Shown here: piece after piece, positions 26,451 to 38,150 of the stretch
How positions within the stretch are numbered: the stretch's first letter is position 1
Layout of the letters: every line of letters begins with the position of its first letter
NCBI GenBank assembly: GCA_038025085.1
Contig: CM076151.1
Span: 10,049,001-10,113,000, forward strand
Direction of reading: 5' to 3'
DNA from: Tetragonia tetragonoides
Lineage: Eukaryota; Streptophyta; Magnoliopsida; Caryophyllales; Aizoaceae
DNA length: 64,000 nt
Made by a program: the position numbers and the translations under genes
Notes under the pieces: generated by a model
The model's input: the letters and a program-made list of their open reading frames with translations, nothing else
Told to the model about the DNA's origin: nothing
Databases searched by the model: none

Positions 26451-27259
26451 ACTCTACACTCCACAGTACCACTACAGAACGCGTTTTTGCATAGACAAAA
26501 GCATGTAATTCAACCTTAATGAGCTACAAGTACAAAATTTTGCAAAGAACTGTATCACCACAACTCTAGGAGACCATGCTAAAAAGTGCATATAAACTCT
26601 TAAAATCTTTACCAGCAAAGCTAGTTAATATCTGCAAAATAGTAAACACTACTACAATGAGCAATATCATCATATAAAGCATCTATGAAGCCCCAAGTTT
26701 GGTTGCTTCGTACCGTACAGTAGGATAAAGTTTACGGCATCGCACGAGGAAACAATTAAAGCATATTCAACAAAATCTATCAATTCATCACATGAAGTCA
26801 TGAAGAACACAACTGACTGGGTCCCAAAAAGAGTACTAGTACAATGAATTTTCTTTACTCCGAGGGCCAAATCAAGTATGCTGAATTTACCGGCAACACC
26901 TGCCGCCCCTTTTTCCGAAACAAAATCCCAGCATTTCCCCTTCATATGATCTCGTTTATGCCATAGCCAGTGCCCTAAAAGTACATTACAGAAACAAGAT
27001 TTATAATACCCCTAATTAAGAATACCCTCCGGAAGATTACAACTTCTCGACTTACTATGAGCACTAGCTACTCACAAGGGAAAACCAAAAAGGTAAAAGA
27101 AAAAAAAAAGGGGGAAAAATTAAGGTATATGTGAATCAACCATTTTAGACATATTTCAGGTTCTGTTTTAAAAAAATTGAAGACAACTGCTAAACAAAGT
27201 GTGACACCCAAGTATGAGGACTTTTCTACCCGGATCGATCACCACGTTTCCCCATCTCT
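26451..27259. other. Downstream region of the AXS gene
   Basis: The nearer part (about 26950-27259) is probably the 3' UTR of AXS on the minus strand. The rest has no supported feature; the 91-codon minus frame at 26670-26945 shows no known motif. Confidence 0.45.
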
Positions 27260-30200
27260 TCAGCTGGATGCGATTGGCTTTGACAAACTCTGCTTCACAG
27301 CCTCTGCATACGTCCTGTGTTGGTATGTGAGGGTCGATTCAAGCAAGTCCCAGAGAGATGTCTTAGGGTTCCAGCCTGAAGATTTCAACAACGAATTATG
27401 AGTTGCACTGACAAATATTGAGAGTAATAAATGAAGAATTCATGAAATAAGGTATAATAATACCAAGCTGCCTGTTAATGATGGTCATGTCTGGAATTCT
27501 CTTGTCACTGTCGTCATACCCTTCACCATAGAACTCCTTGGAGCTTACATCGATCGTGGGTGTTTCCAAAGATGACTCACCACTCACTTTTGAGTAGACC
27601 TGCAACATTCAAATGGGATGAATATGAAGGATGCCCTTGAGTAATGGAAACCTAGGTAACAAAATGGCATCTGAAACATGGGAACCCTAGTTTACCTGTG
27701 TCATCATTTCAGCCAGCTGACGAACAGTAACTTCATTGTTAGGGTTGCCAACATTGAAGATGTGACCATTAGCTCTGCCTGGATTTTCCTGGGTAAAGAT
27801 ATTAGATTTCAGTTAGAACATTTCTAAGCAAAGAACCTCCTGTCACCCTGTTCTAAAATTCAGAGAGGAAAGCAAAATAAACTGTGGACTTAGAATAACA
27901 TACAATCATCAACATTACGGCCTCAATTGCGTCCTTGATGTATATGAAAGTTCTCTGTGATTCACCGCCATCCACAAGCTTCAGTGGCTCACGACGCAGA
28001 AGGTTCTGAAAGAGAGAAAGACCTGGTCTAGATTAGATGGAGCAAAGAAAAAACCATACAATCAGAGAGAAACCAGTTAGACAGAACATACATTGCTGAA
28101 GCAAGCTAAAACTCTTGGGACACCCTCACTGGGACCATCAATACCGGGGATGAAATCCATCCGTGGGCCGATCCAGTTAAAAGGTCTCACAATGGTAAAC
28201 TCAAGACCATTTTCAGCACCCTCCGCTGTAAAATTATGACAATATGAATCAGAAAGGGGTGAAAAATAAGCAGCCTAGAGAAACAAACAAAAATCAAGCA
28301 GAAAATAACTTTACCATATATAAGCCTTTCGATCAACTGTTTTGCACAAGCATACGACCATCTCTGCTTCTCAATAGAACCAAAGATACAGGGGGAAGTA
28401 TCTTCTTTCAAAACATAGTATTCAGGATCCTGTCATGTCAAGTACAGAAACAGTTAGTTCGAGCAACAAGCACCATCGAAGATGTAAGAAATATAACCCC
28501 CACCCATACTCTCAGCTCGGAGAAAGAATAAGGGAAACATCCAGGCAAGGCAACAATGCAAAGGTACATCAGCCACATTATTGCATATATTCAACCAAAC
28601 ATAACTATAAATAAGCCAAAATGATAATAAATTATGCACACACTGCCAAGTGCCAGTGCAGAGATGTGGAAGGAAACAAACGTAGCCAAAACTACATTTA
28701 AATTTGACAGTACGAAAACCTTGACTTGCACAGTTCAAAATCAGTCATACATAAAAATAGGGTCTATAAATTACTTTATATACTAGAAGGGAACAGCATT
28801 TCATACCAACAACCTTTTAACACATACATCACAGATGAAGTGCTTTTGATCTATGAATTCCAGGTTATATATTTGTGCAGCGAAATAAGGAGCAACATCA
28901 GTGATTAGGATAGCAGCAAATGTATTTTGTGTACTGCTACCATATGATCTACATATCCCAAGACAGAATATGGGAACAACAGAATAGCAAGATCTGACAC
29001 AAACTTCATACAATAAGCACATTGGAATAACAAAAGTAGAAAAGCAATCATCCTATTAATATAATCCACAGGATGGAATACTATAGCAATTAGCAGTGCA
29101 ATATGAGTACATTTTTGTGGCAAAACTAAAAGCAGAATTTTCAAAGTCCAAACAAATACTGAAATATGACAAGCACGATGGGAACATCAGCACAAGTCAA
29201 GTGCACCAACAGCATTATTAACAAGCTGAAAATTTCAACGCATGCCAAAGAACCCCACGCCTCCTATTATCAATGCCTATTCCTCATTTGCCACTTTGAA
29301 TTCCAAAACATCTTAAGGTGGTGCATTATTGGCGAACAAACAGAAACTTATTTAGTAATCTTTCAAAGAACATCATCTCCACTGAACAGCAACATTAATT
29401 CCTAGAGAAGGGACTCAAATAAGCAAGATACTCTAGTTTGGATCACTTCTATATCCATCAGACAGGACCAAACAGATAGCATTCCCAGCGCATATCAAAT
29501 CAGTTAACCGTGATATTAAGTTCAACCAGAAAAGAGAGAAAAGGTTGGTCAAAAACAAAATATTACAAATTCCGCAAGCAAAAACAGGCAATCAGTATAA
29601 GCTCAGTTGGGAACTACCACACACGCTGACCCAAAGCCCACTCCAACGCCTCCTGACAGTCGAAGAATGAATGAATTTGACCAGATGAAACATACATCAA
29701 GACCTATTATTATCCGCATCGCAGCAACAGGAAAAGGTTTGAGATAGCTAAATAGAGCTTAAATGCGGAAAACTATCCATCTACCCGCAGAAAAAACAAT
29801 ATATCATGGGCACAAGCACAAGAAAAAGCTATAAGTTAAATCCTTCACCCTCAAGCCAACAAGTGGAAGATCCTAATTGCAAGTTGTACTTCAACACCAA
29901 TGATAATTAAAATTTTGTAAAAAAAGAATGACTGTTAAGACAAAAATTTACGAACACATTTACGTCTAAGAAAGAAAAGGCTAATGCTGGGAGCTTGCAT
30001 GTGCAGAGGAGAAAACTATTGACAAGGAACAAAAAGGGCGCATGTCACACTGGACTCCTTAACGATGGAAAAACAAGAAGGGACATCAACTCATCAAGCA
30101 AGGGAATCGAAATAATTTGTTCATAGCAGCACCAGGGTACAAATCAATACCCCATTACATAGAGACATGCTAAGCTTACACAATGTGTAGTATTATACAC

Positions 30201-31966
30201 ACAAATGTGTCTTGTGTCTATCTCTCTCCTCTCCCCCACACCCATACTACCCCTATAAAATCCAAAGGGGCCCAAGGGGGAGGAGAGAGATAGACACAAA
30301 GCCACATTTGTGTATACTAACATTGTGTAATCCAATCAGGGTCCCATAACATAAGTGAGCAATGTTGCTAAGAAAAATGAAACACAGATTCACTCATAAA
30401 CAATTCCTTTCCTTGCCTTGAGTTAAAGGACACTGTAGATCTCAATAAAAGATCACTTCAGATTCTGTAAGAGTAATGTTATAATCGAAATCTGTCCAAA
30501 TATCAGCTATAACTCTCAACAGTTTCATAGAAACACTCTCATCATCACAGACCCACACAACTTTAACCTGAACACACCAACAATTTGCCAAAGCTACACT
30601 GATCCAATGCATCCACAGTCGTCAATTTTGTAATGATTTTAGTTGAAGAAATGCACTAAGCTGTAATCACAGCAATAACCAAATGCAGGTCCCTCAGGGA
30701 AAATGATGACCAGTTCCCAGATCGCCATAAATAAAAGGGTTCAACTTGAAACTGTAACCACCTTTTAATTAATATATTATTGCAATACGTCACCTCAGTC
30801 AACATTCACTACTAGAATATGAAGTGTACCGACATTGTATATTAAAGAAATATTAAAGAAATATAAAAGAATCTTTCAAAAATCTAGCATCAGAATTATC
30901 AATATTATCAAATAGATCACGCAAACCCCAGATCTGCATCAAATACACTCATCATCTAATCTAAAATAAACGAAACAAAATCAATAAAGAAAAAAAAAAA
31001 CAAAAAGTTGATTTACCTGGCGCAGTGGACTATCCTTGGGAAGGAAGCTACCAATGGTTTTCCCATACACTTCACAAGTTGAGAAATGAATGAGACGCTT
31101 GTTGTTCTCTGAACAGTACTTAACCTACAAAGATCACCACAACCACAAATCAACATCTTAGTAATCAACATCAATCAAATCCATATTTTACTACAATCAA
31201 CATCAAATCAAAAGAAATAATAGATTTCATACCACTGGCAACGCATCGATGAAATTGCTGTAAATTGTGTCCAAAGGTCTCGTGTTATAATCAGCAGGTG
31301 TACAGATCGCCGCCAAATTAATCGTCTACAATACACAATTTTCACAATTAACCTAAAATAGCATTTGCCGACACATAAAAATTGAGAAATATTCAACCAT
31401 TTCAAACTCAAAACATGAAATCACACGATTATTTAAGCTAAAATGGCAATTGCCGACACAAAAAAAAAAATCAAATCAAATCACTCGATTGATAGAGCTA
31501 AAATCGTAATTGCCGACACGAGAAATTCATTAATTACAAACTCAAAACATCAAATCACACAATTAGCTAAGCAAGAACCGCAATGCCTAAACCTAAAATC
31601 AAAATCGAGCACGAACAACAACAAAAGCAGTTAAAAACCACATCAATCACGCAAAAAAAAATCTGAAAATTGGAGAGAGAGAGAGAATTTGATTACCAGA
31701 TCTGCGATCTTGATGAGACCTTCAAGACGAGAATCATGTTTAATATTAATACGATGAAACTGAATACGATCAGCCCAAGGATTAGAATCAGGTTCTAAAA
31801 GATGTTTAATCTTATCATTATAAACATCAACAGCAAGAACTTTGTGAGGAGTTTCATTCATAAGCTTTTCACATAGATGTGAACCAATAAATCCACCAGC
31901 TCCAATCATGCATATTGTCATCGCCTTTATTGGTTTCCCGTCGAGATCTACTCTCGTCGTCGCCAT
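27260..31966 (-). CDS. AXS: UDP-D-apiose/UDP-D-xylose synthase
   Basis: This enzyme converts UDP-glucuronate to UDP-apiose and UDP-xylose in the cytosol, using NAD+. UDP-apiose feeds rhamnogalacturonan II and apiosylated metabolites. Nine exons, 31966-31697, 31325-31233, 31124-31017, 28429-28315, 28225-28092, 28005-27904, 27788-27696, 27599-27464 and 27375-27260, give 388 residues, the normal length. It is an extended short-chain dehydrogenase fold: GAGGFIGSH binds NAD near residue 23, and YACAK (Y183, K187) is the YxxxK pair. C98, C138 and E139 (FSTCEVYG) and R180 sit where, with a two-residue offset, I recall the catalytic residues of the Arabidopsis enzyme. The end reads SKPIASS. All junctions are GT-AG and in frame. 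AXS1 and AXS2 orthologs cannot be told apart here. Confidence 0.96.
28430..31016 (-). other. Intron 3 of AXS, 2.6 kb
   Basis: This intron lies between the exon ending LRQ and the exon starting DPEYYVLKED. It contains a foldback MITE at 30176-30330. The small frames at 28726-29405 show no domain. I see no nested gene. Confidence 0.8.
30176..30330. mobile_element. Foldback MITE / long hairpin in AXS intron 3
   Basis: The left arm TTACACAATGTGTAGTATTA continues to TCTATCTCTCTCCTCTCCCCC. The right arm, reverse-complemented, reads TTACACAATGTTAGTATACA and continues to the matching TC-rich inner end. The two arms of about 60 bp pair almost completely around a loop of about 35 bp. This is typical of small palindromic MITEs, some of which yield small RNAs when transcribed within introns. 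Confidence 0.75.
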
Positions 31967-32047
31967 TGTTGATGATTTCTGATTTTCTCTCTCCTCTCTT
32001 TTCTTTTCTTTGTTGTTTGTGGGTTTTTTTTGGTTCCTGTGAGTGAT

Positions 32048-32112
<65 letters not shown>

Positions 32113-32369
32113 TGGTGTTTTTAGTGATGAAGAGGGAAATAAGGGGCGGTGGGGAATTATTTAAAGCAAAAATAGAGAGAGATGAAATGAAATACTCGTA
32201 TTATGATGGGGGTCTACTTTTCAATGGTGACATAAATAAAATTATTGGTTTTTTTATCCATACTCGCGTGTATAGCGGTTGGAAAGTTCACTCGCTGTCA
32301 CTTTATGCCACGTGTATCCATCGGTGCATTGTTGCTCTAATTTCCCTTTTTTCCCTATGATATAATAAC
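31967..32369 (-). promoter_or_regulatory. AXS 5' leader and promoter with (GA)n(GT)n microsatellite
   Basis: A compound repeat, (GA)n then (GT)n on the plus strand, fills about 32052-32110, roughly 85-145 bases upstream of the ATG. On the coding strand this is (AC)n then (TC)n, consistent with a pyrimidine-rich leader or core promoter. A TTTAAATAATT stretch near 32155-32165 could act as a TATA element on the minus strand. Function is inferred. Confidence 0.45.
32052..32110. repeat. Compound dinucleotide microsatellite (GA)n(GT)n
   Basis: Uninterrupted GA dinucleotides change to uninterrupted GT dinucleotides over about 59 bases. It lies just upstream of AXS and is likely polymorphic in length. 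Confidence 0.95.
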
Positions 32370-33118
32370 GGAATTGCTTAGTGTAAATCTCAAATTACTT
32401 AATGCAAATCTTTTTTTTCCAATACTCTCAAAAATACCCTTTTCATTTGCAAGGAACCTTTTCCATCTCATTCGTTTTTCTCTCTAATCTCCCCTATTAT
32501 ATTCTTTCAGTTCATGTTAGAGAAACCAAAATTCTACTTCGTTTGATGGATGATTCATTTGATGTAAGCAATATATTGATCAAATCAAGATTTATAATAT
32601 TCAAATTTGTATTGTTAGAGAAAAGAGAGGGGCGTGAAGAGGGAGATGCCGATGGAGTGGTTCGACGGCGTAAGGTGAGGCAGGGGTTCGACTGAGGCGT
32701 TTTGGGGAAGATGAGGGGGCCTAACTAGGGGGGTTGGCCGGGCTCTGAGAATGAGCGGGGGTTGTCATGGGGTCGGTTGAGCGGGGTTGCTGGGTCGAGG
32801 GCAGTGGGGGGTCTGACGGGTTGGGGTGTCCGACTTAGGGGGGACTGACCGGAGGGGCGGTTCTAACAGGCGGCTGACATGGGGCGACTCTAACAGTGGG
32901 GTTGGCGACGGGGGTGGTTCTGGTTGGAGGAGCTGACAGGGGGGCGGCTCTGACGGCGGAGGTGGTGACCGTAGGTTTTGGTTGTTTTTTTTGAATTTTT
33001 TTTTAAATATTTGATAGAGAGAAGAGGGAGAGTGGAAAATTGTTGTGAAATTTGTAGGGATACTATGGTAATTTATGATTTACGTTTAGTCATTTGTGAT
33101 TTACGTTTAGCAATCCCC
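32370..33118. mobile_element. MULE-like element with GC-rich interior
   Basis: The left end GGAATTGCTTAGTGTAAATC and the reverse complement of the right end, GGGGATTGCTAAACGTAAAT, are similar for about 60 bp. The flanks share ATAATAA on both sides, which may be a worn target-site duplication. The interior from about 32640 to 32970 is strikingly G-rich in an AT-rich region and carries imperfect repeats of a GGGGCGGYTCTRAC type. No transposase is visible. Confidence 0.65.
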
Positions 33119-33164
33119 AATAATAAAGGCTATTATGAGGCGATCTCAAGTCGACTCTATAGCC

Positions 33165-33292
33165 AAACATGATATCAAGATATCCTGTGAATGCAGCAGT
33201 GTTAAATACTTGTTGGGAGAGCTTTGTCGCTCTTGTGGTCCCACCCAGCTCGGTCCGAATTTAACCGGACGGTCTCAGACCAAAAAAAAAAC
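33165..33292 (+). mobile_element. Possible SINE-like insertion with A tail
   Basis: The segment reads TTGTTGGGAGAGCTTTGTCG, continues through CCACCCAGCTCGGTCCGA, and ends at GGTCTCAGACC with a run of 10 A. The A tail and RNA-like GC content suggest a short retroposon, but no A or B box is clear. Confidence 0.35.
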
Positions 33293-33469
33293 ATGACGTC
33301 AACATGACATGTCATCACATCATGAGACGTTAGGCTTGTGTGAGTGGTCTCACTGTCTCACCTTGAGGCCTCCTTTTTTTATACAATTCGAAGAGAAAGA
33401 ACCTAATAAATATAATAATAATCTGCATTTCAATTGGACAATGGGTATGTTCTCCCCAACTTTCTTCTG

Positions 33470-33700
33470 TTTCAACAAAGTTCAACAAAATCCAACAAAT
33501 TTCAGCAACCTCCAACAAAATTCAACAAAGTTTAACAAACCAAAATACAAACTAGTTATAAAAAACACTTGAATCAACAAAATTTAACAAAAATAAACAA
33601 AGTTCAACAAAATTAATCAGTAGAATAAATCAAATTTAATAAAGTTTAATAAAAATGAACAAAGTTCAACGAAAATAAATATTCAGCAATAAATATAAAT
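33470..33700. repeat. Degenerate minisatellite with TTCAACAAA-type unit
   Basis: Variants of TTCAACAAA(A/G)T recur about every 10-20 bases with substitutions and spacer changes (TTCAACAAAG, TCCAACAAAT, TTTAACAAAC, TTTAATAAAG). The array has clearly decayed and lies in intergenic DNA. Confidence 0.7.
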
Positions 33701-35330
33701 GAAAATAAATTAGAACAAACCCAAACTCACACAGTCACAAGTGGAAGGAAACTTCTTGGTAATATGGGATTGTGATTTGTGAGGCATCTTGGTAAATCTC
33801 AAATGTGCCTATGTCGGTGGTCCGCAAGGCCTCCAAAATGCTGATGTTCTAGGACTAGGATAAGGATACTTCTCCAAGACGTTAAGAATCAACCTAGCAG
33901 CATGCCTCTTCTCTCTCTCTTTAACAAAAGACCAACCTCTTCACTCAGCTTGTCTCAAGATCTTCGTACAGGGAGTAATTTAATTATTTAATTTCAATTT
34001 CTGTAAGTTTATTCATTTCTGATGGAGCGAAAATATTTACTACTCGATTATCTCAGTATTTAATATTGAAATATAATGAACTAATCAAAATGGATAGTCT
34101 ACGGGCAAAAAAAAAAAATATCAAAATGGATAGTCTATTTGTTAGAGATTTCTTATTTTTCAAATAGTCACCGTGCTTTAAATTGACGGTTGAAATAAAA
34201 ACGATCTCTTTGTTAAGTCACTTAATTAAGGTAGATCGGTAATGTTGCGCACACTGACACCTACTTGATGGTATTTGAGACCAAATTTTGATCATAATAG
34301 TTATTTTTATAATATCGTTAAAAATGATGTGCTCATTAGTAAATTAGGAGTCCTAAACACCTTGTTCGAACATTGCAGGGATAGTAAAATTTACAATACA
34401 GTACAATTACATTATCGAAAATAGTAAGTATAAGTACTACTCGTATTAACCAATAAAGAGCGCCAAAACAACATGCACGGTGACTTTCAACGATATTTAT
34501 AAGCAGTTTAGATGAATTAGATCCTCTGTTGTTCTAGTTGTTGTACTGTTCTTTTCTCATCTCTCTATCACTCTTATAAATGTTCAAATTCTATAAAATT
34601 CACCTCCACTATTTAATGGTCAAAAAGATCTCCCATTTCCATCTAAAGGTGAATAATTCTCTGTTACTCATATTATTTTAGAAATAGTAGACTCGTCCAT
34701 AAGTTATTAGTCGGCCTTAAAAGTTAATTTGCATGCATGATAATAACGGTAAAAAGGAAAAGAAAACACTTGTATATATCAAGTAACATTGTACTAACTA
34801 ATGCTAAGAAAATCACTCGTAGTCGTAGGTAAAAGATTGACAGCTAAAGGTCCCATAAAATCTGGATGGCTTCTAATCAGCTAACAATGACATGATCTCA
34901 TCGATAATTATAGTAATTAAGGCACCGACAAATTTGTAGTCCCTTTGTTGAATTTTTGCTCCAATTTGTCAAACTCAAACAATTGCATTTCAAACGGAAG
35001 GGAGGTCCACGCGCGTGTATACGCGTGGGATAGTGCAATTGTGGCCTAAGCCTTAGCTTTCTCTTAACCCATTATAGTAGTGCGACTAAAAATCTATGTA
35101 TCCTTTTTTTCTATCACAAAAATCTTTGTATCCTAATATCTTCCCCCAATTCCCGAAATTTAGTGCAACTATCAATGATACGATTTTGCTTCTTTGGGTA
35201 AGGTAAGGTGAGGTGCTTTCCCTCCTCTCACAAAAAAAAAAAAAGAAAAGGTGAGGTGCTTTCACCTTTGGTTCACATTATGTCACTTGCTCAAATTCGA
35301 CAATTTGAAATGGGCTAGAAGTGTTAAACG
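33701..35330. other. Intergenic AT-rich DNA with no supported feature
   Basis: Both strands were scanned for coding frames, RNA genes and terminal repeats. I found only low-complexity A/T runs and nothing I can name. Confidence 0.5.
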
Positions 35331-35331
35331 G

Positions 35332-35475
35332 ATAAGGCTTTGTTCTTTTCAACGAAATGATGCGGAACGAAACGGAAAATGAGACAAAAGAGAGTACAAA
35401 TTACGAAATGAAATAAATTGAAATAGAACGAAATGCAACATGAAGACAACGAAAAAAACAGAGCCTTTAATTATG
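35332..35475. mobile_element. Small MITE with AAGGCTYTGTT ends
   Basis: The left end TAAGGCTTTGTTCTTTTCAA and the reverse complement of the right end, TTAAAGGCTCTGTTTTTTTC, form a short terminal inverted repeat. Between them are repeated AACGAAATG motifs. TAA/TTA at the borders would suit a Harbinger-type MITE, but the duplication is not clean. Confidence 0.5.
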
Positions 35476-36147
35476 TTAGGATTTAAGAGATGTTCCAATA
35501 ATTTGGAGTATTGTTCTCCAACCTAGTTTAAGGAGGAGAGTTTGTTATTTTTATTTTTATTTTTATTTTATCAAGGTCAAGGTGTGTCCTACATAACCAA
35601 AAAACAGTCAAGTCAAGTTGGTTTTAGTAATTTTGGATTTGGTTAATTAACAACTATTTTGAAGTTTGTTTATGCTAATTTTATGCATGTTTGGTGACTG
35701 TTTTCATTGCAAAATCACAAAAAAAAAAAAAAATCTGTACAAAATGATTTTATTGTAATTTTTGATGAGACGATAGTCAGTTAAATAAAGATCACTACTT
35801 ATAATAAGTGATCTGTATATTTAAAATGACTTGATCACACACAAAACTTGCTCTTTCAAATCACTTTTGAACCCGGTCATTTTTTTCTCTCTTTATGGGC
35901 CTCACTCTCCTTCACCCCAAAATTAGTTGAGCTCTGAATGGAGTTGGGCCCATGGCCCATATTATTAAAAATCCCAGAGTCTCGAAAACAAGAGAGTGTG
36001 GCAGTGTGGGGAATTGGGGATGTTTGTCACTCATGGGAGGCAATCATGGTGTTGGCATACTCCATCCACGTTAACTCAAAGCATGTGAAAATGGTCATCT
36101 TATTTTCCATATTTATTGGCTGGACAAATCCTTGTGAGTAAGAATTA

Positions 36148-36833
36148 GCGCAATTTGGTGAAAATCACCTGAAAAATTTCACTTTTTGTCCAGTACCTCC
36201 TGAATTGTTGTTATTTGTTCAGTACCACCTTAACAATTGATTCCGTCCTGGGAGTCACCCCTTAAGTGATTTCTGGGTCAAATTTATTACTTTTTTTCCG
36301 TTTTGCCCTCATATATGCTTCACAACTTTTAATTTTTCTTGGCTCCCCATACATGGCTTTCCCTTCTCCCTAATTCCCCCTAATTCCCCCTAATTTTCTC
36401 TCTCCTCCCCATCCATGACTTACTCTTCTCCCTCCTCACCACCCCTCAAACAAGAATACACCTCGTTCACTCCACAACAACCACCATCTCCACCAACAGC
36501 AACCCGACTCTCTCTCTCCTAATCCCCATCACCACCACCATGGATGGGAAGAAGGGAGAAGGGAAAGCCATGATTGAGGAAGAGAGAGAAAATTAGGAGG
36601 GATTGTCAATTAGGGAGAAAGGGAAGCCATAGGGAGCCAAGAAAATTTTAAAAGCTGTAAAGCATACGTGAGGGTAAAACGGGAAGAAAAGTAAGGAATT
36701 TGGCCCGAAAATCACTTAAGGGGTGACTTACAAGGCAGAATCAACTCTTAAGGTGGTACTCAACAAATAACAACAATTCAGGGGATAGTGGACAAAAAGT
36801 GAAACTTTTCAGGTGGTTTTCACCAAATTGCGC
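36148..36833. mobile_element. Foldback MULE (686 bp) with exact 9-bp target-site duplication
   Basis: The ends GCGCAATTTGGTGAAAATCA (left) and GCGCAATTTGGTGAAAACCA (right, reverse complement) differ by one base over the first 20. The arms stay complementary for much of each half, so the whole element can fold back. An exact 9-bp direct repeat TAAGAATTA flanks it (36139-36147 and 36834-36842). There is no transposase ORF. It is non-autonomous and its conserved ends suggest a fairly recent insertion. Confidence 0.88.
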
Positions 36834-36842
36834 TAAGAATTA

Positions 36843-38150
36843 GGATGTAGAAACCAGGCTAAAATGTTCTGCTTTAAATCTATAACCTAAGTTCACTTTA
36901 GCGCACTTAACTTATACGAAGTACAATATATTTTTTTCTCTCACATATTACTTGTTTACTTAATTCTTCAAATTAGTTTTTTAATTGACTGTATGCTATC
37001 TAAGAAAAGGACTCCAAAATAATAAAAAGTATGAGTAGAGATTTTAATCTGAGTCCACTATTGTTATCAATTTATCATTCTCGATCCTCTCCTAACAATG
37101 GAAAGTATTACGTAATTTTTTATCTCAAGAAAATTTTCTTAACCTATATACAAAACGAGATATTGTATTGGGGAATACACATTTACTTGTGCGTGATGAG
37201 TAATGTAATGAATGTCATCATAGACATGTATAGATAAAACACACACATATGACACACCACCACCAGTCCACCACCATCATTATCAATTCATTGTCATCAT
37301 CTACAGCTCTACAAGCTTCTTGTATAATGCTACTAAGCTTAGTTGCTTATTCCTATCTTGTTACCTACATTATGAAGCAATGCAGGGACCTTATGACTCA
37401 ATTGGAGGAAATGCAAACCCTCGTACAATAAGAGAGGGGAATCAAGTGGCAAATCTCCTACCTAAGAAGCTATAACAAGAACCTTATTAGTTTCAACAAC
37501 ATATTTTTTAATCTAAGTTTTCTTGTAATCTTCCATAACGATTTTTAATTGTGTGTTATTTTCAACTCATCGATCATTTTTCAATTCAATTCAAAAAACA
37601 TATTTTTATTTTCGCATATTACTATCAATTTAGACCATTTCATTTCAATTCAGCGGAAAAGAACATGTCCTTGAATAGACTAGACATGAGGGGAGCATTA
37701 CTTCCTTAGACAGTTAGACATTGAAATTTCAAGGATTGTTAATGTAATCTTTAACTCTTTCAGTTGCATCGAGAAGAAAAACAAAACAAAGCCAAGTGTC
37801 TCTTTACAAAGCATTTTAGCTTACGCATGTACCTCCCTTGAGAGCAAACGAAGCCTCTCTCTCTCTCTAACTTCTCTTCACTTTCTGTGTGTCTGCACTT
37901 GCTACCATCACTGTGACACCATGCTTCAATTTCCTTCACCACGGGGTTTCCTTCCTTTTTATTGTTTTTACCTTCACTTGTTCTTGTTCCTATATGCCTA
38001 CCTATTGCCAATTTGCCACCCCATTCTTCCATTGTTCTTTCTCTCCCACCAAATGGGTTCCTCCCATTTTCTCTCTCCCCTTCAAATTTGATCAAAACTT
38101 GCAAAAATTTCATCGATTCCCTTTATGGGTCACCCTAAATTCCCCTAAAA
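36843..38150 (+). other. Upstream region of the PDAT2-like gene
   Basis: This holds the promoter and leader of PDAT2. The leader is rich in CTCTCT (about 37855-37870) and TTC. A 60-codon frame at 37249-37431 and a 117-codon minus frame at 37760-38113 have no known domain. No clear TATA box was found. Confidence 0.45.

Noticed and set aside
37249..37431. 60-codon plus frame with His-rich start and hydrophobic middle
   Set aside because: Too short, no homology recognised and no supporting context.
37760..38113. 117-codon minus-strand open frame
   Set aside because: It is antisense to the CT-rich PDAT2 leader and lacks any known motif.
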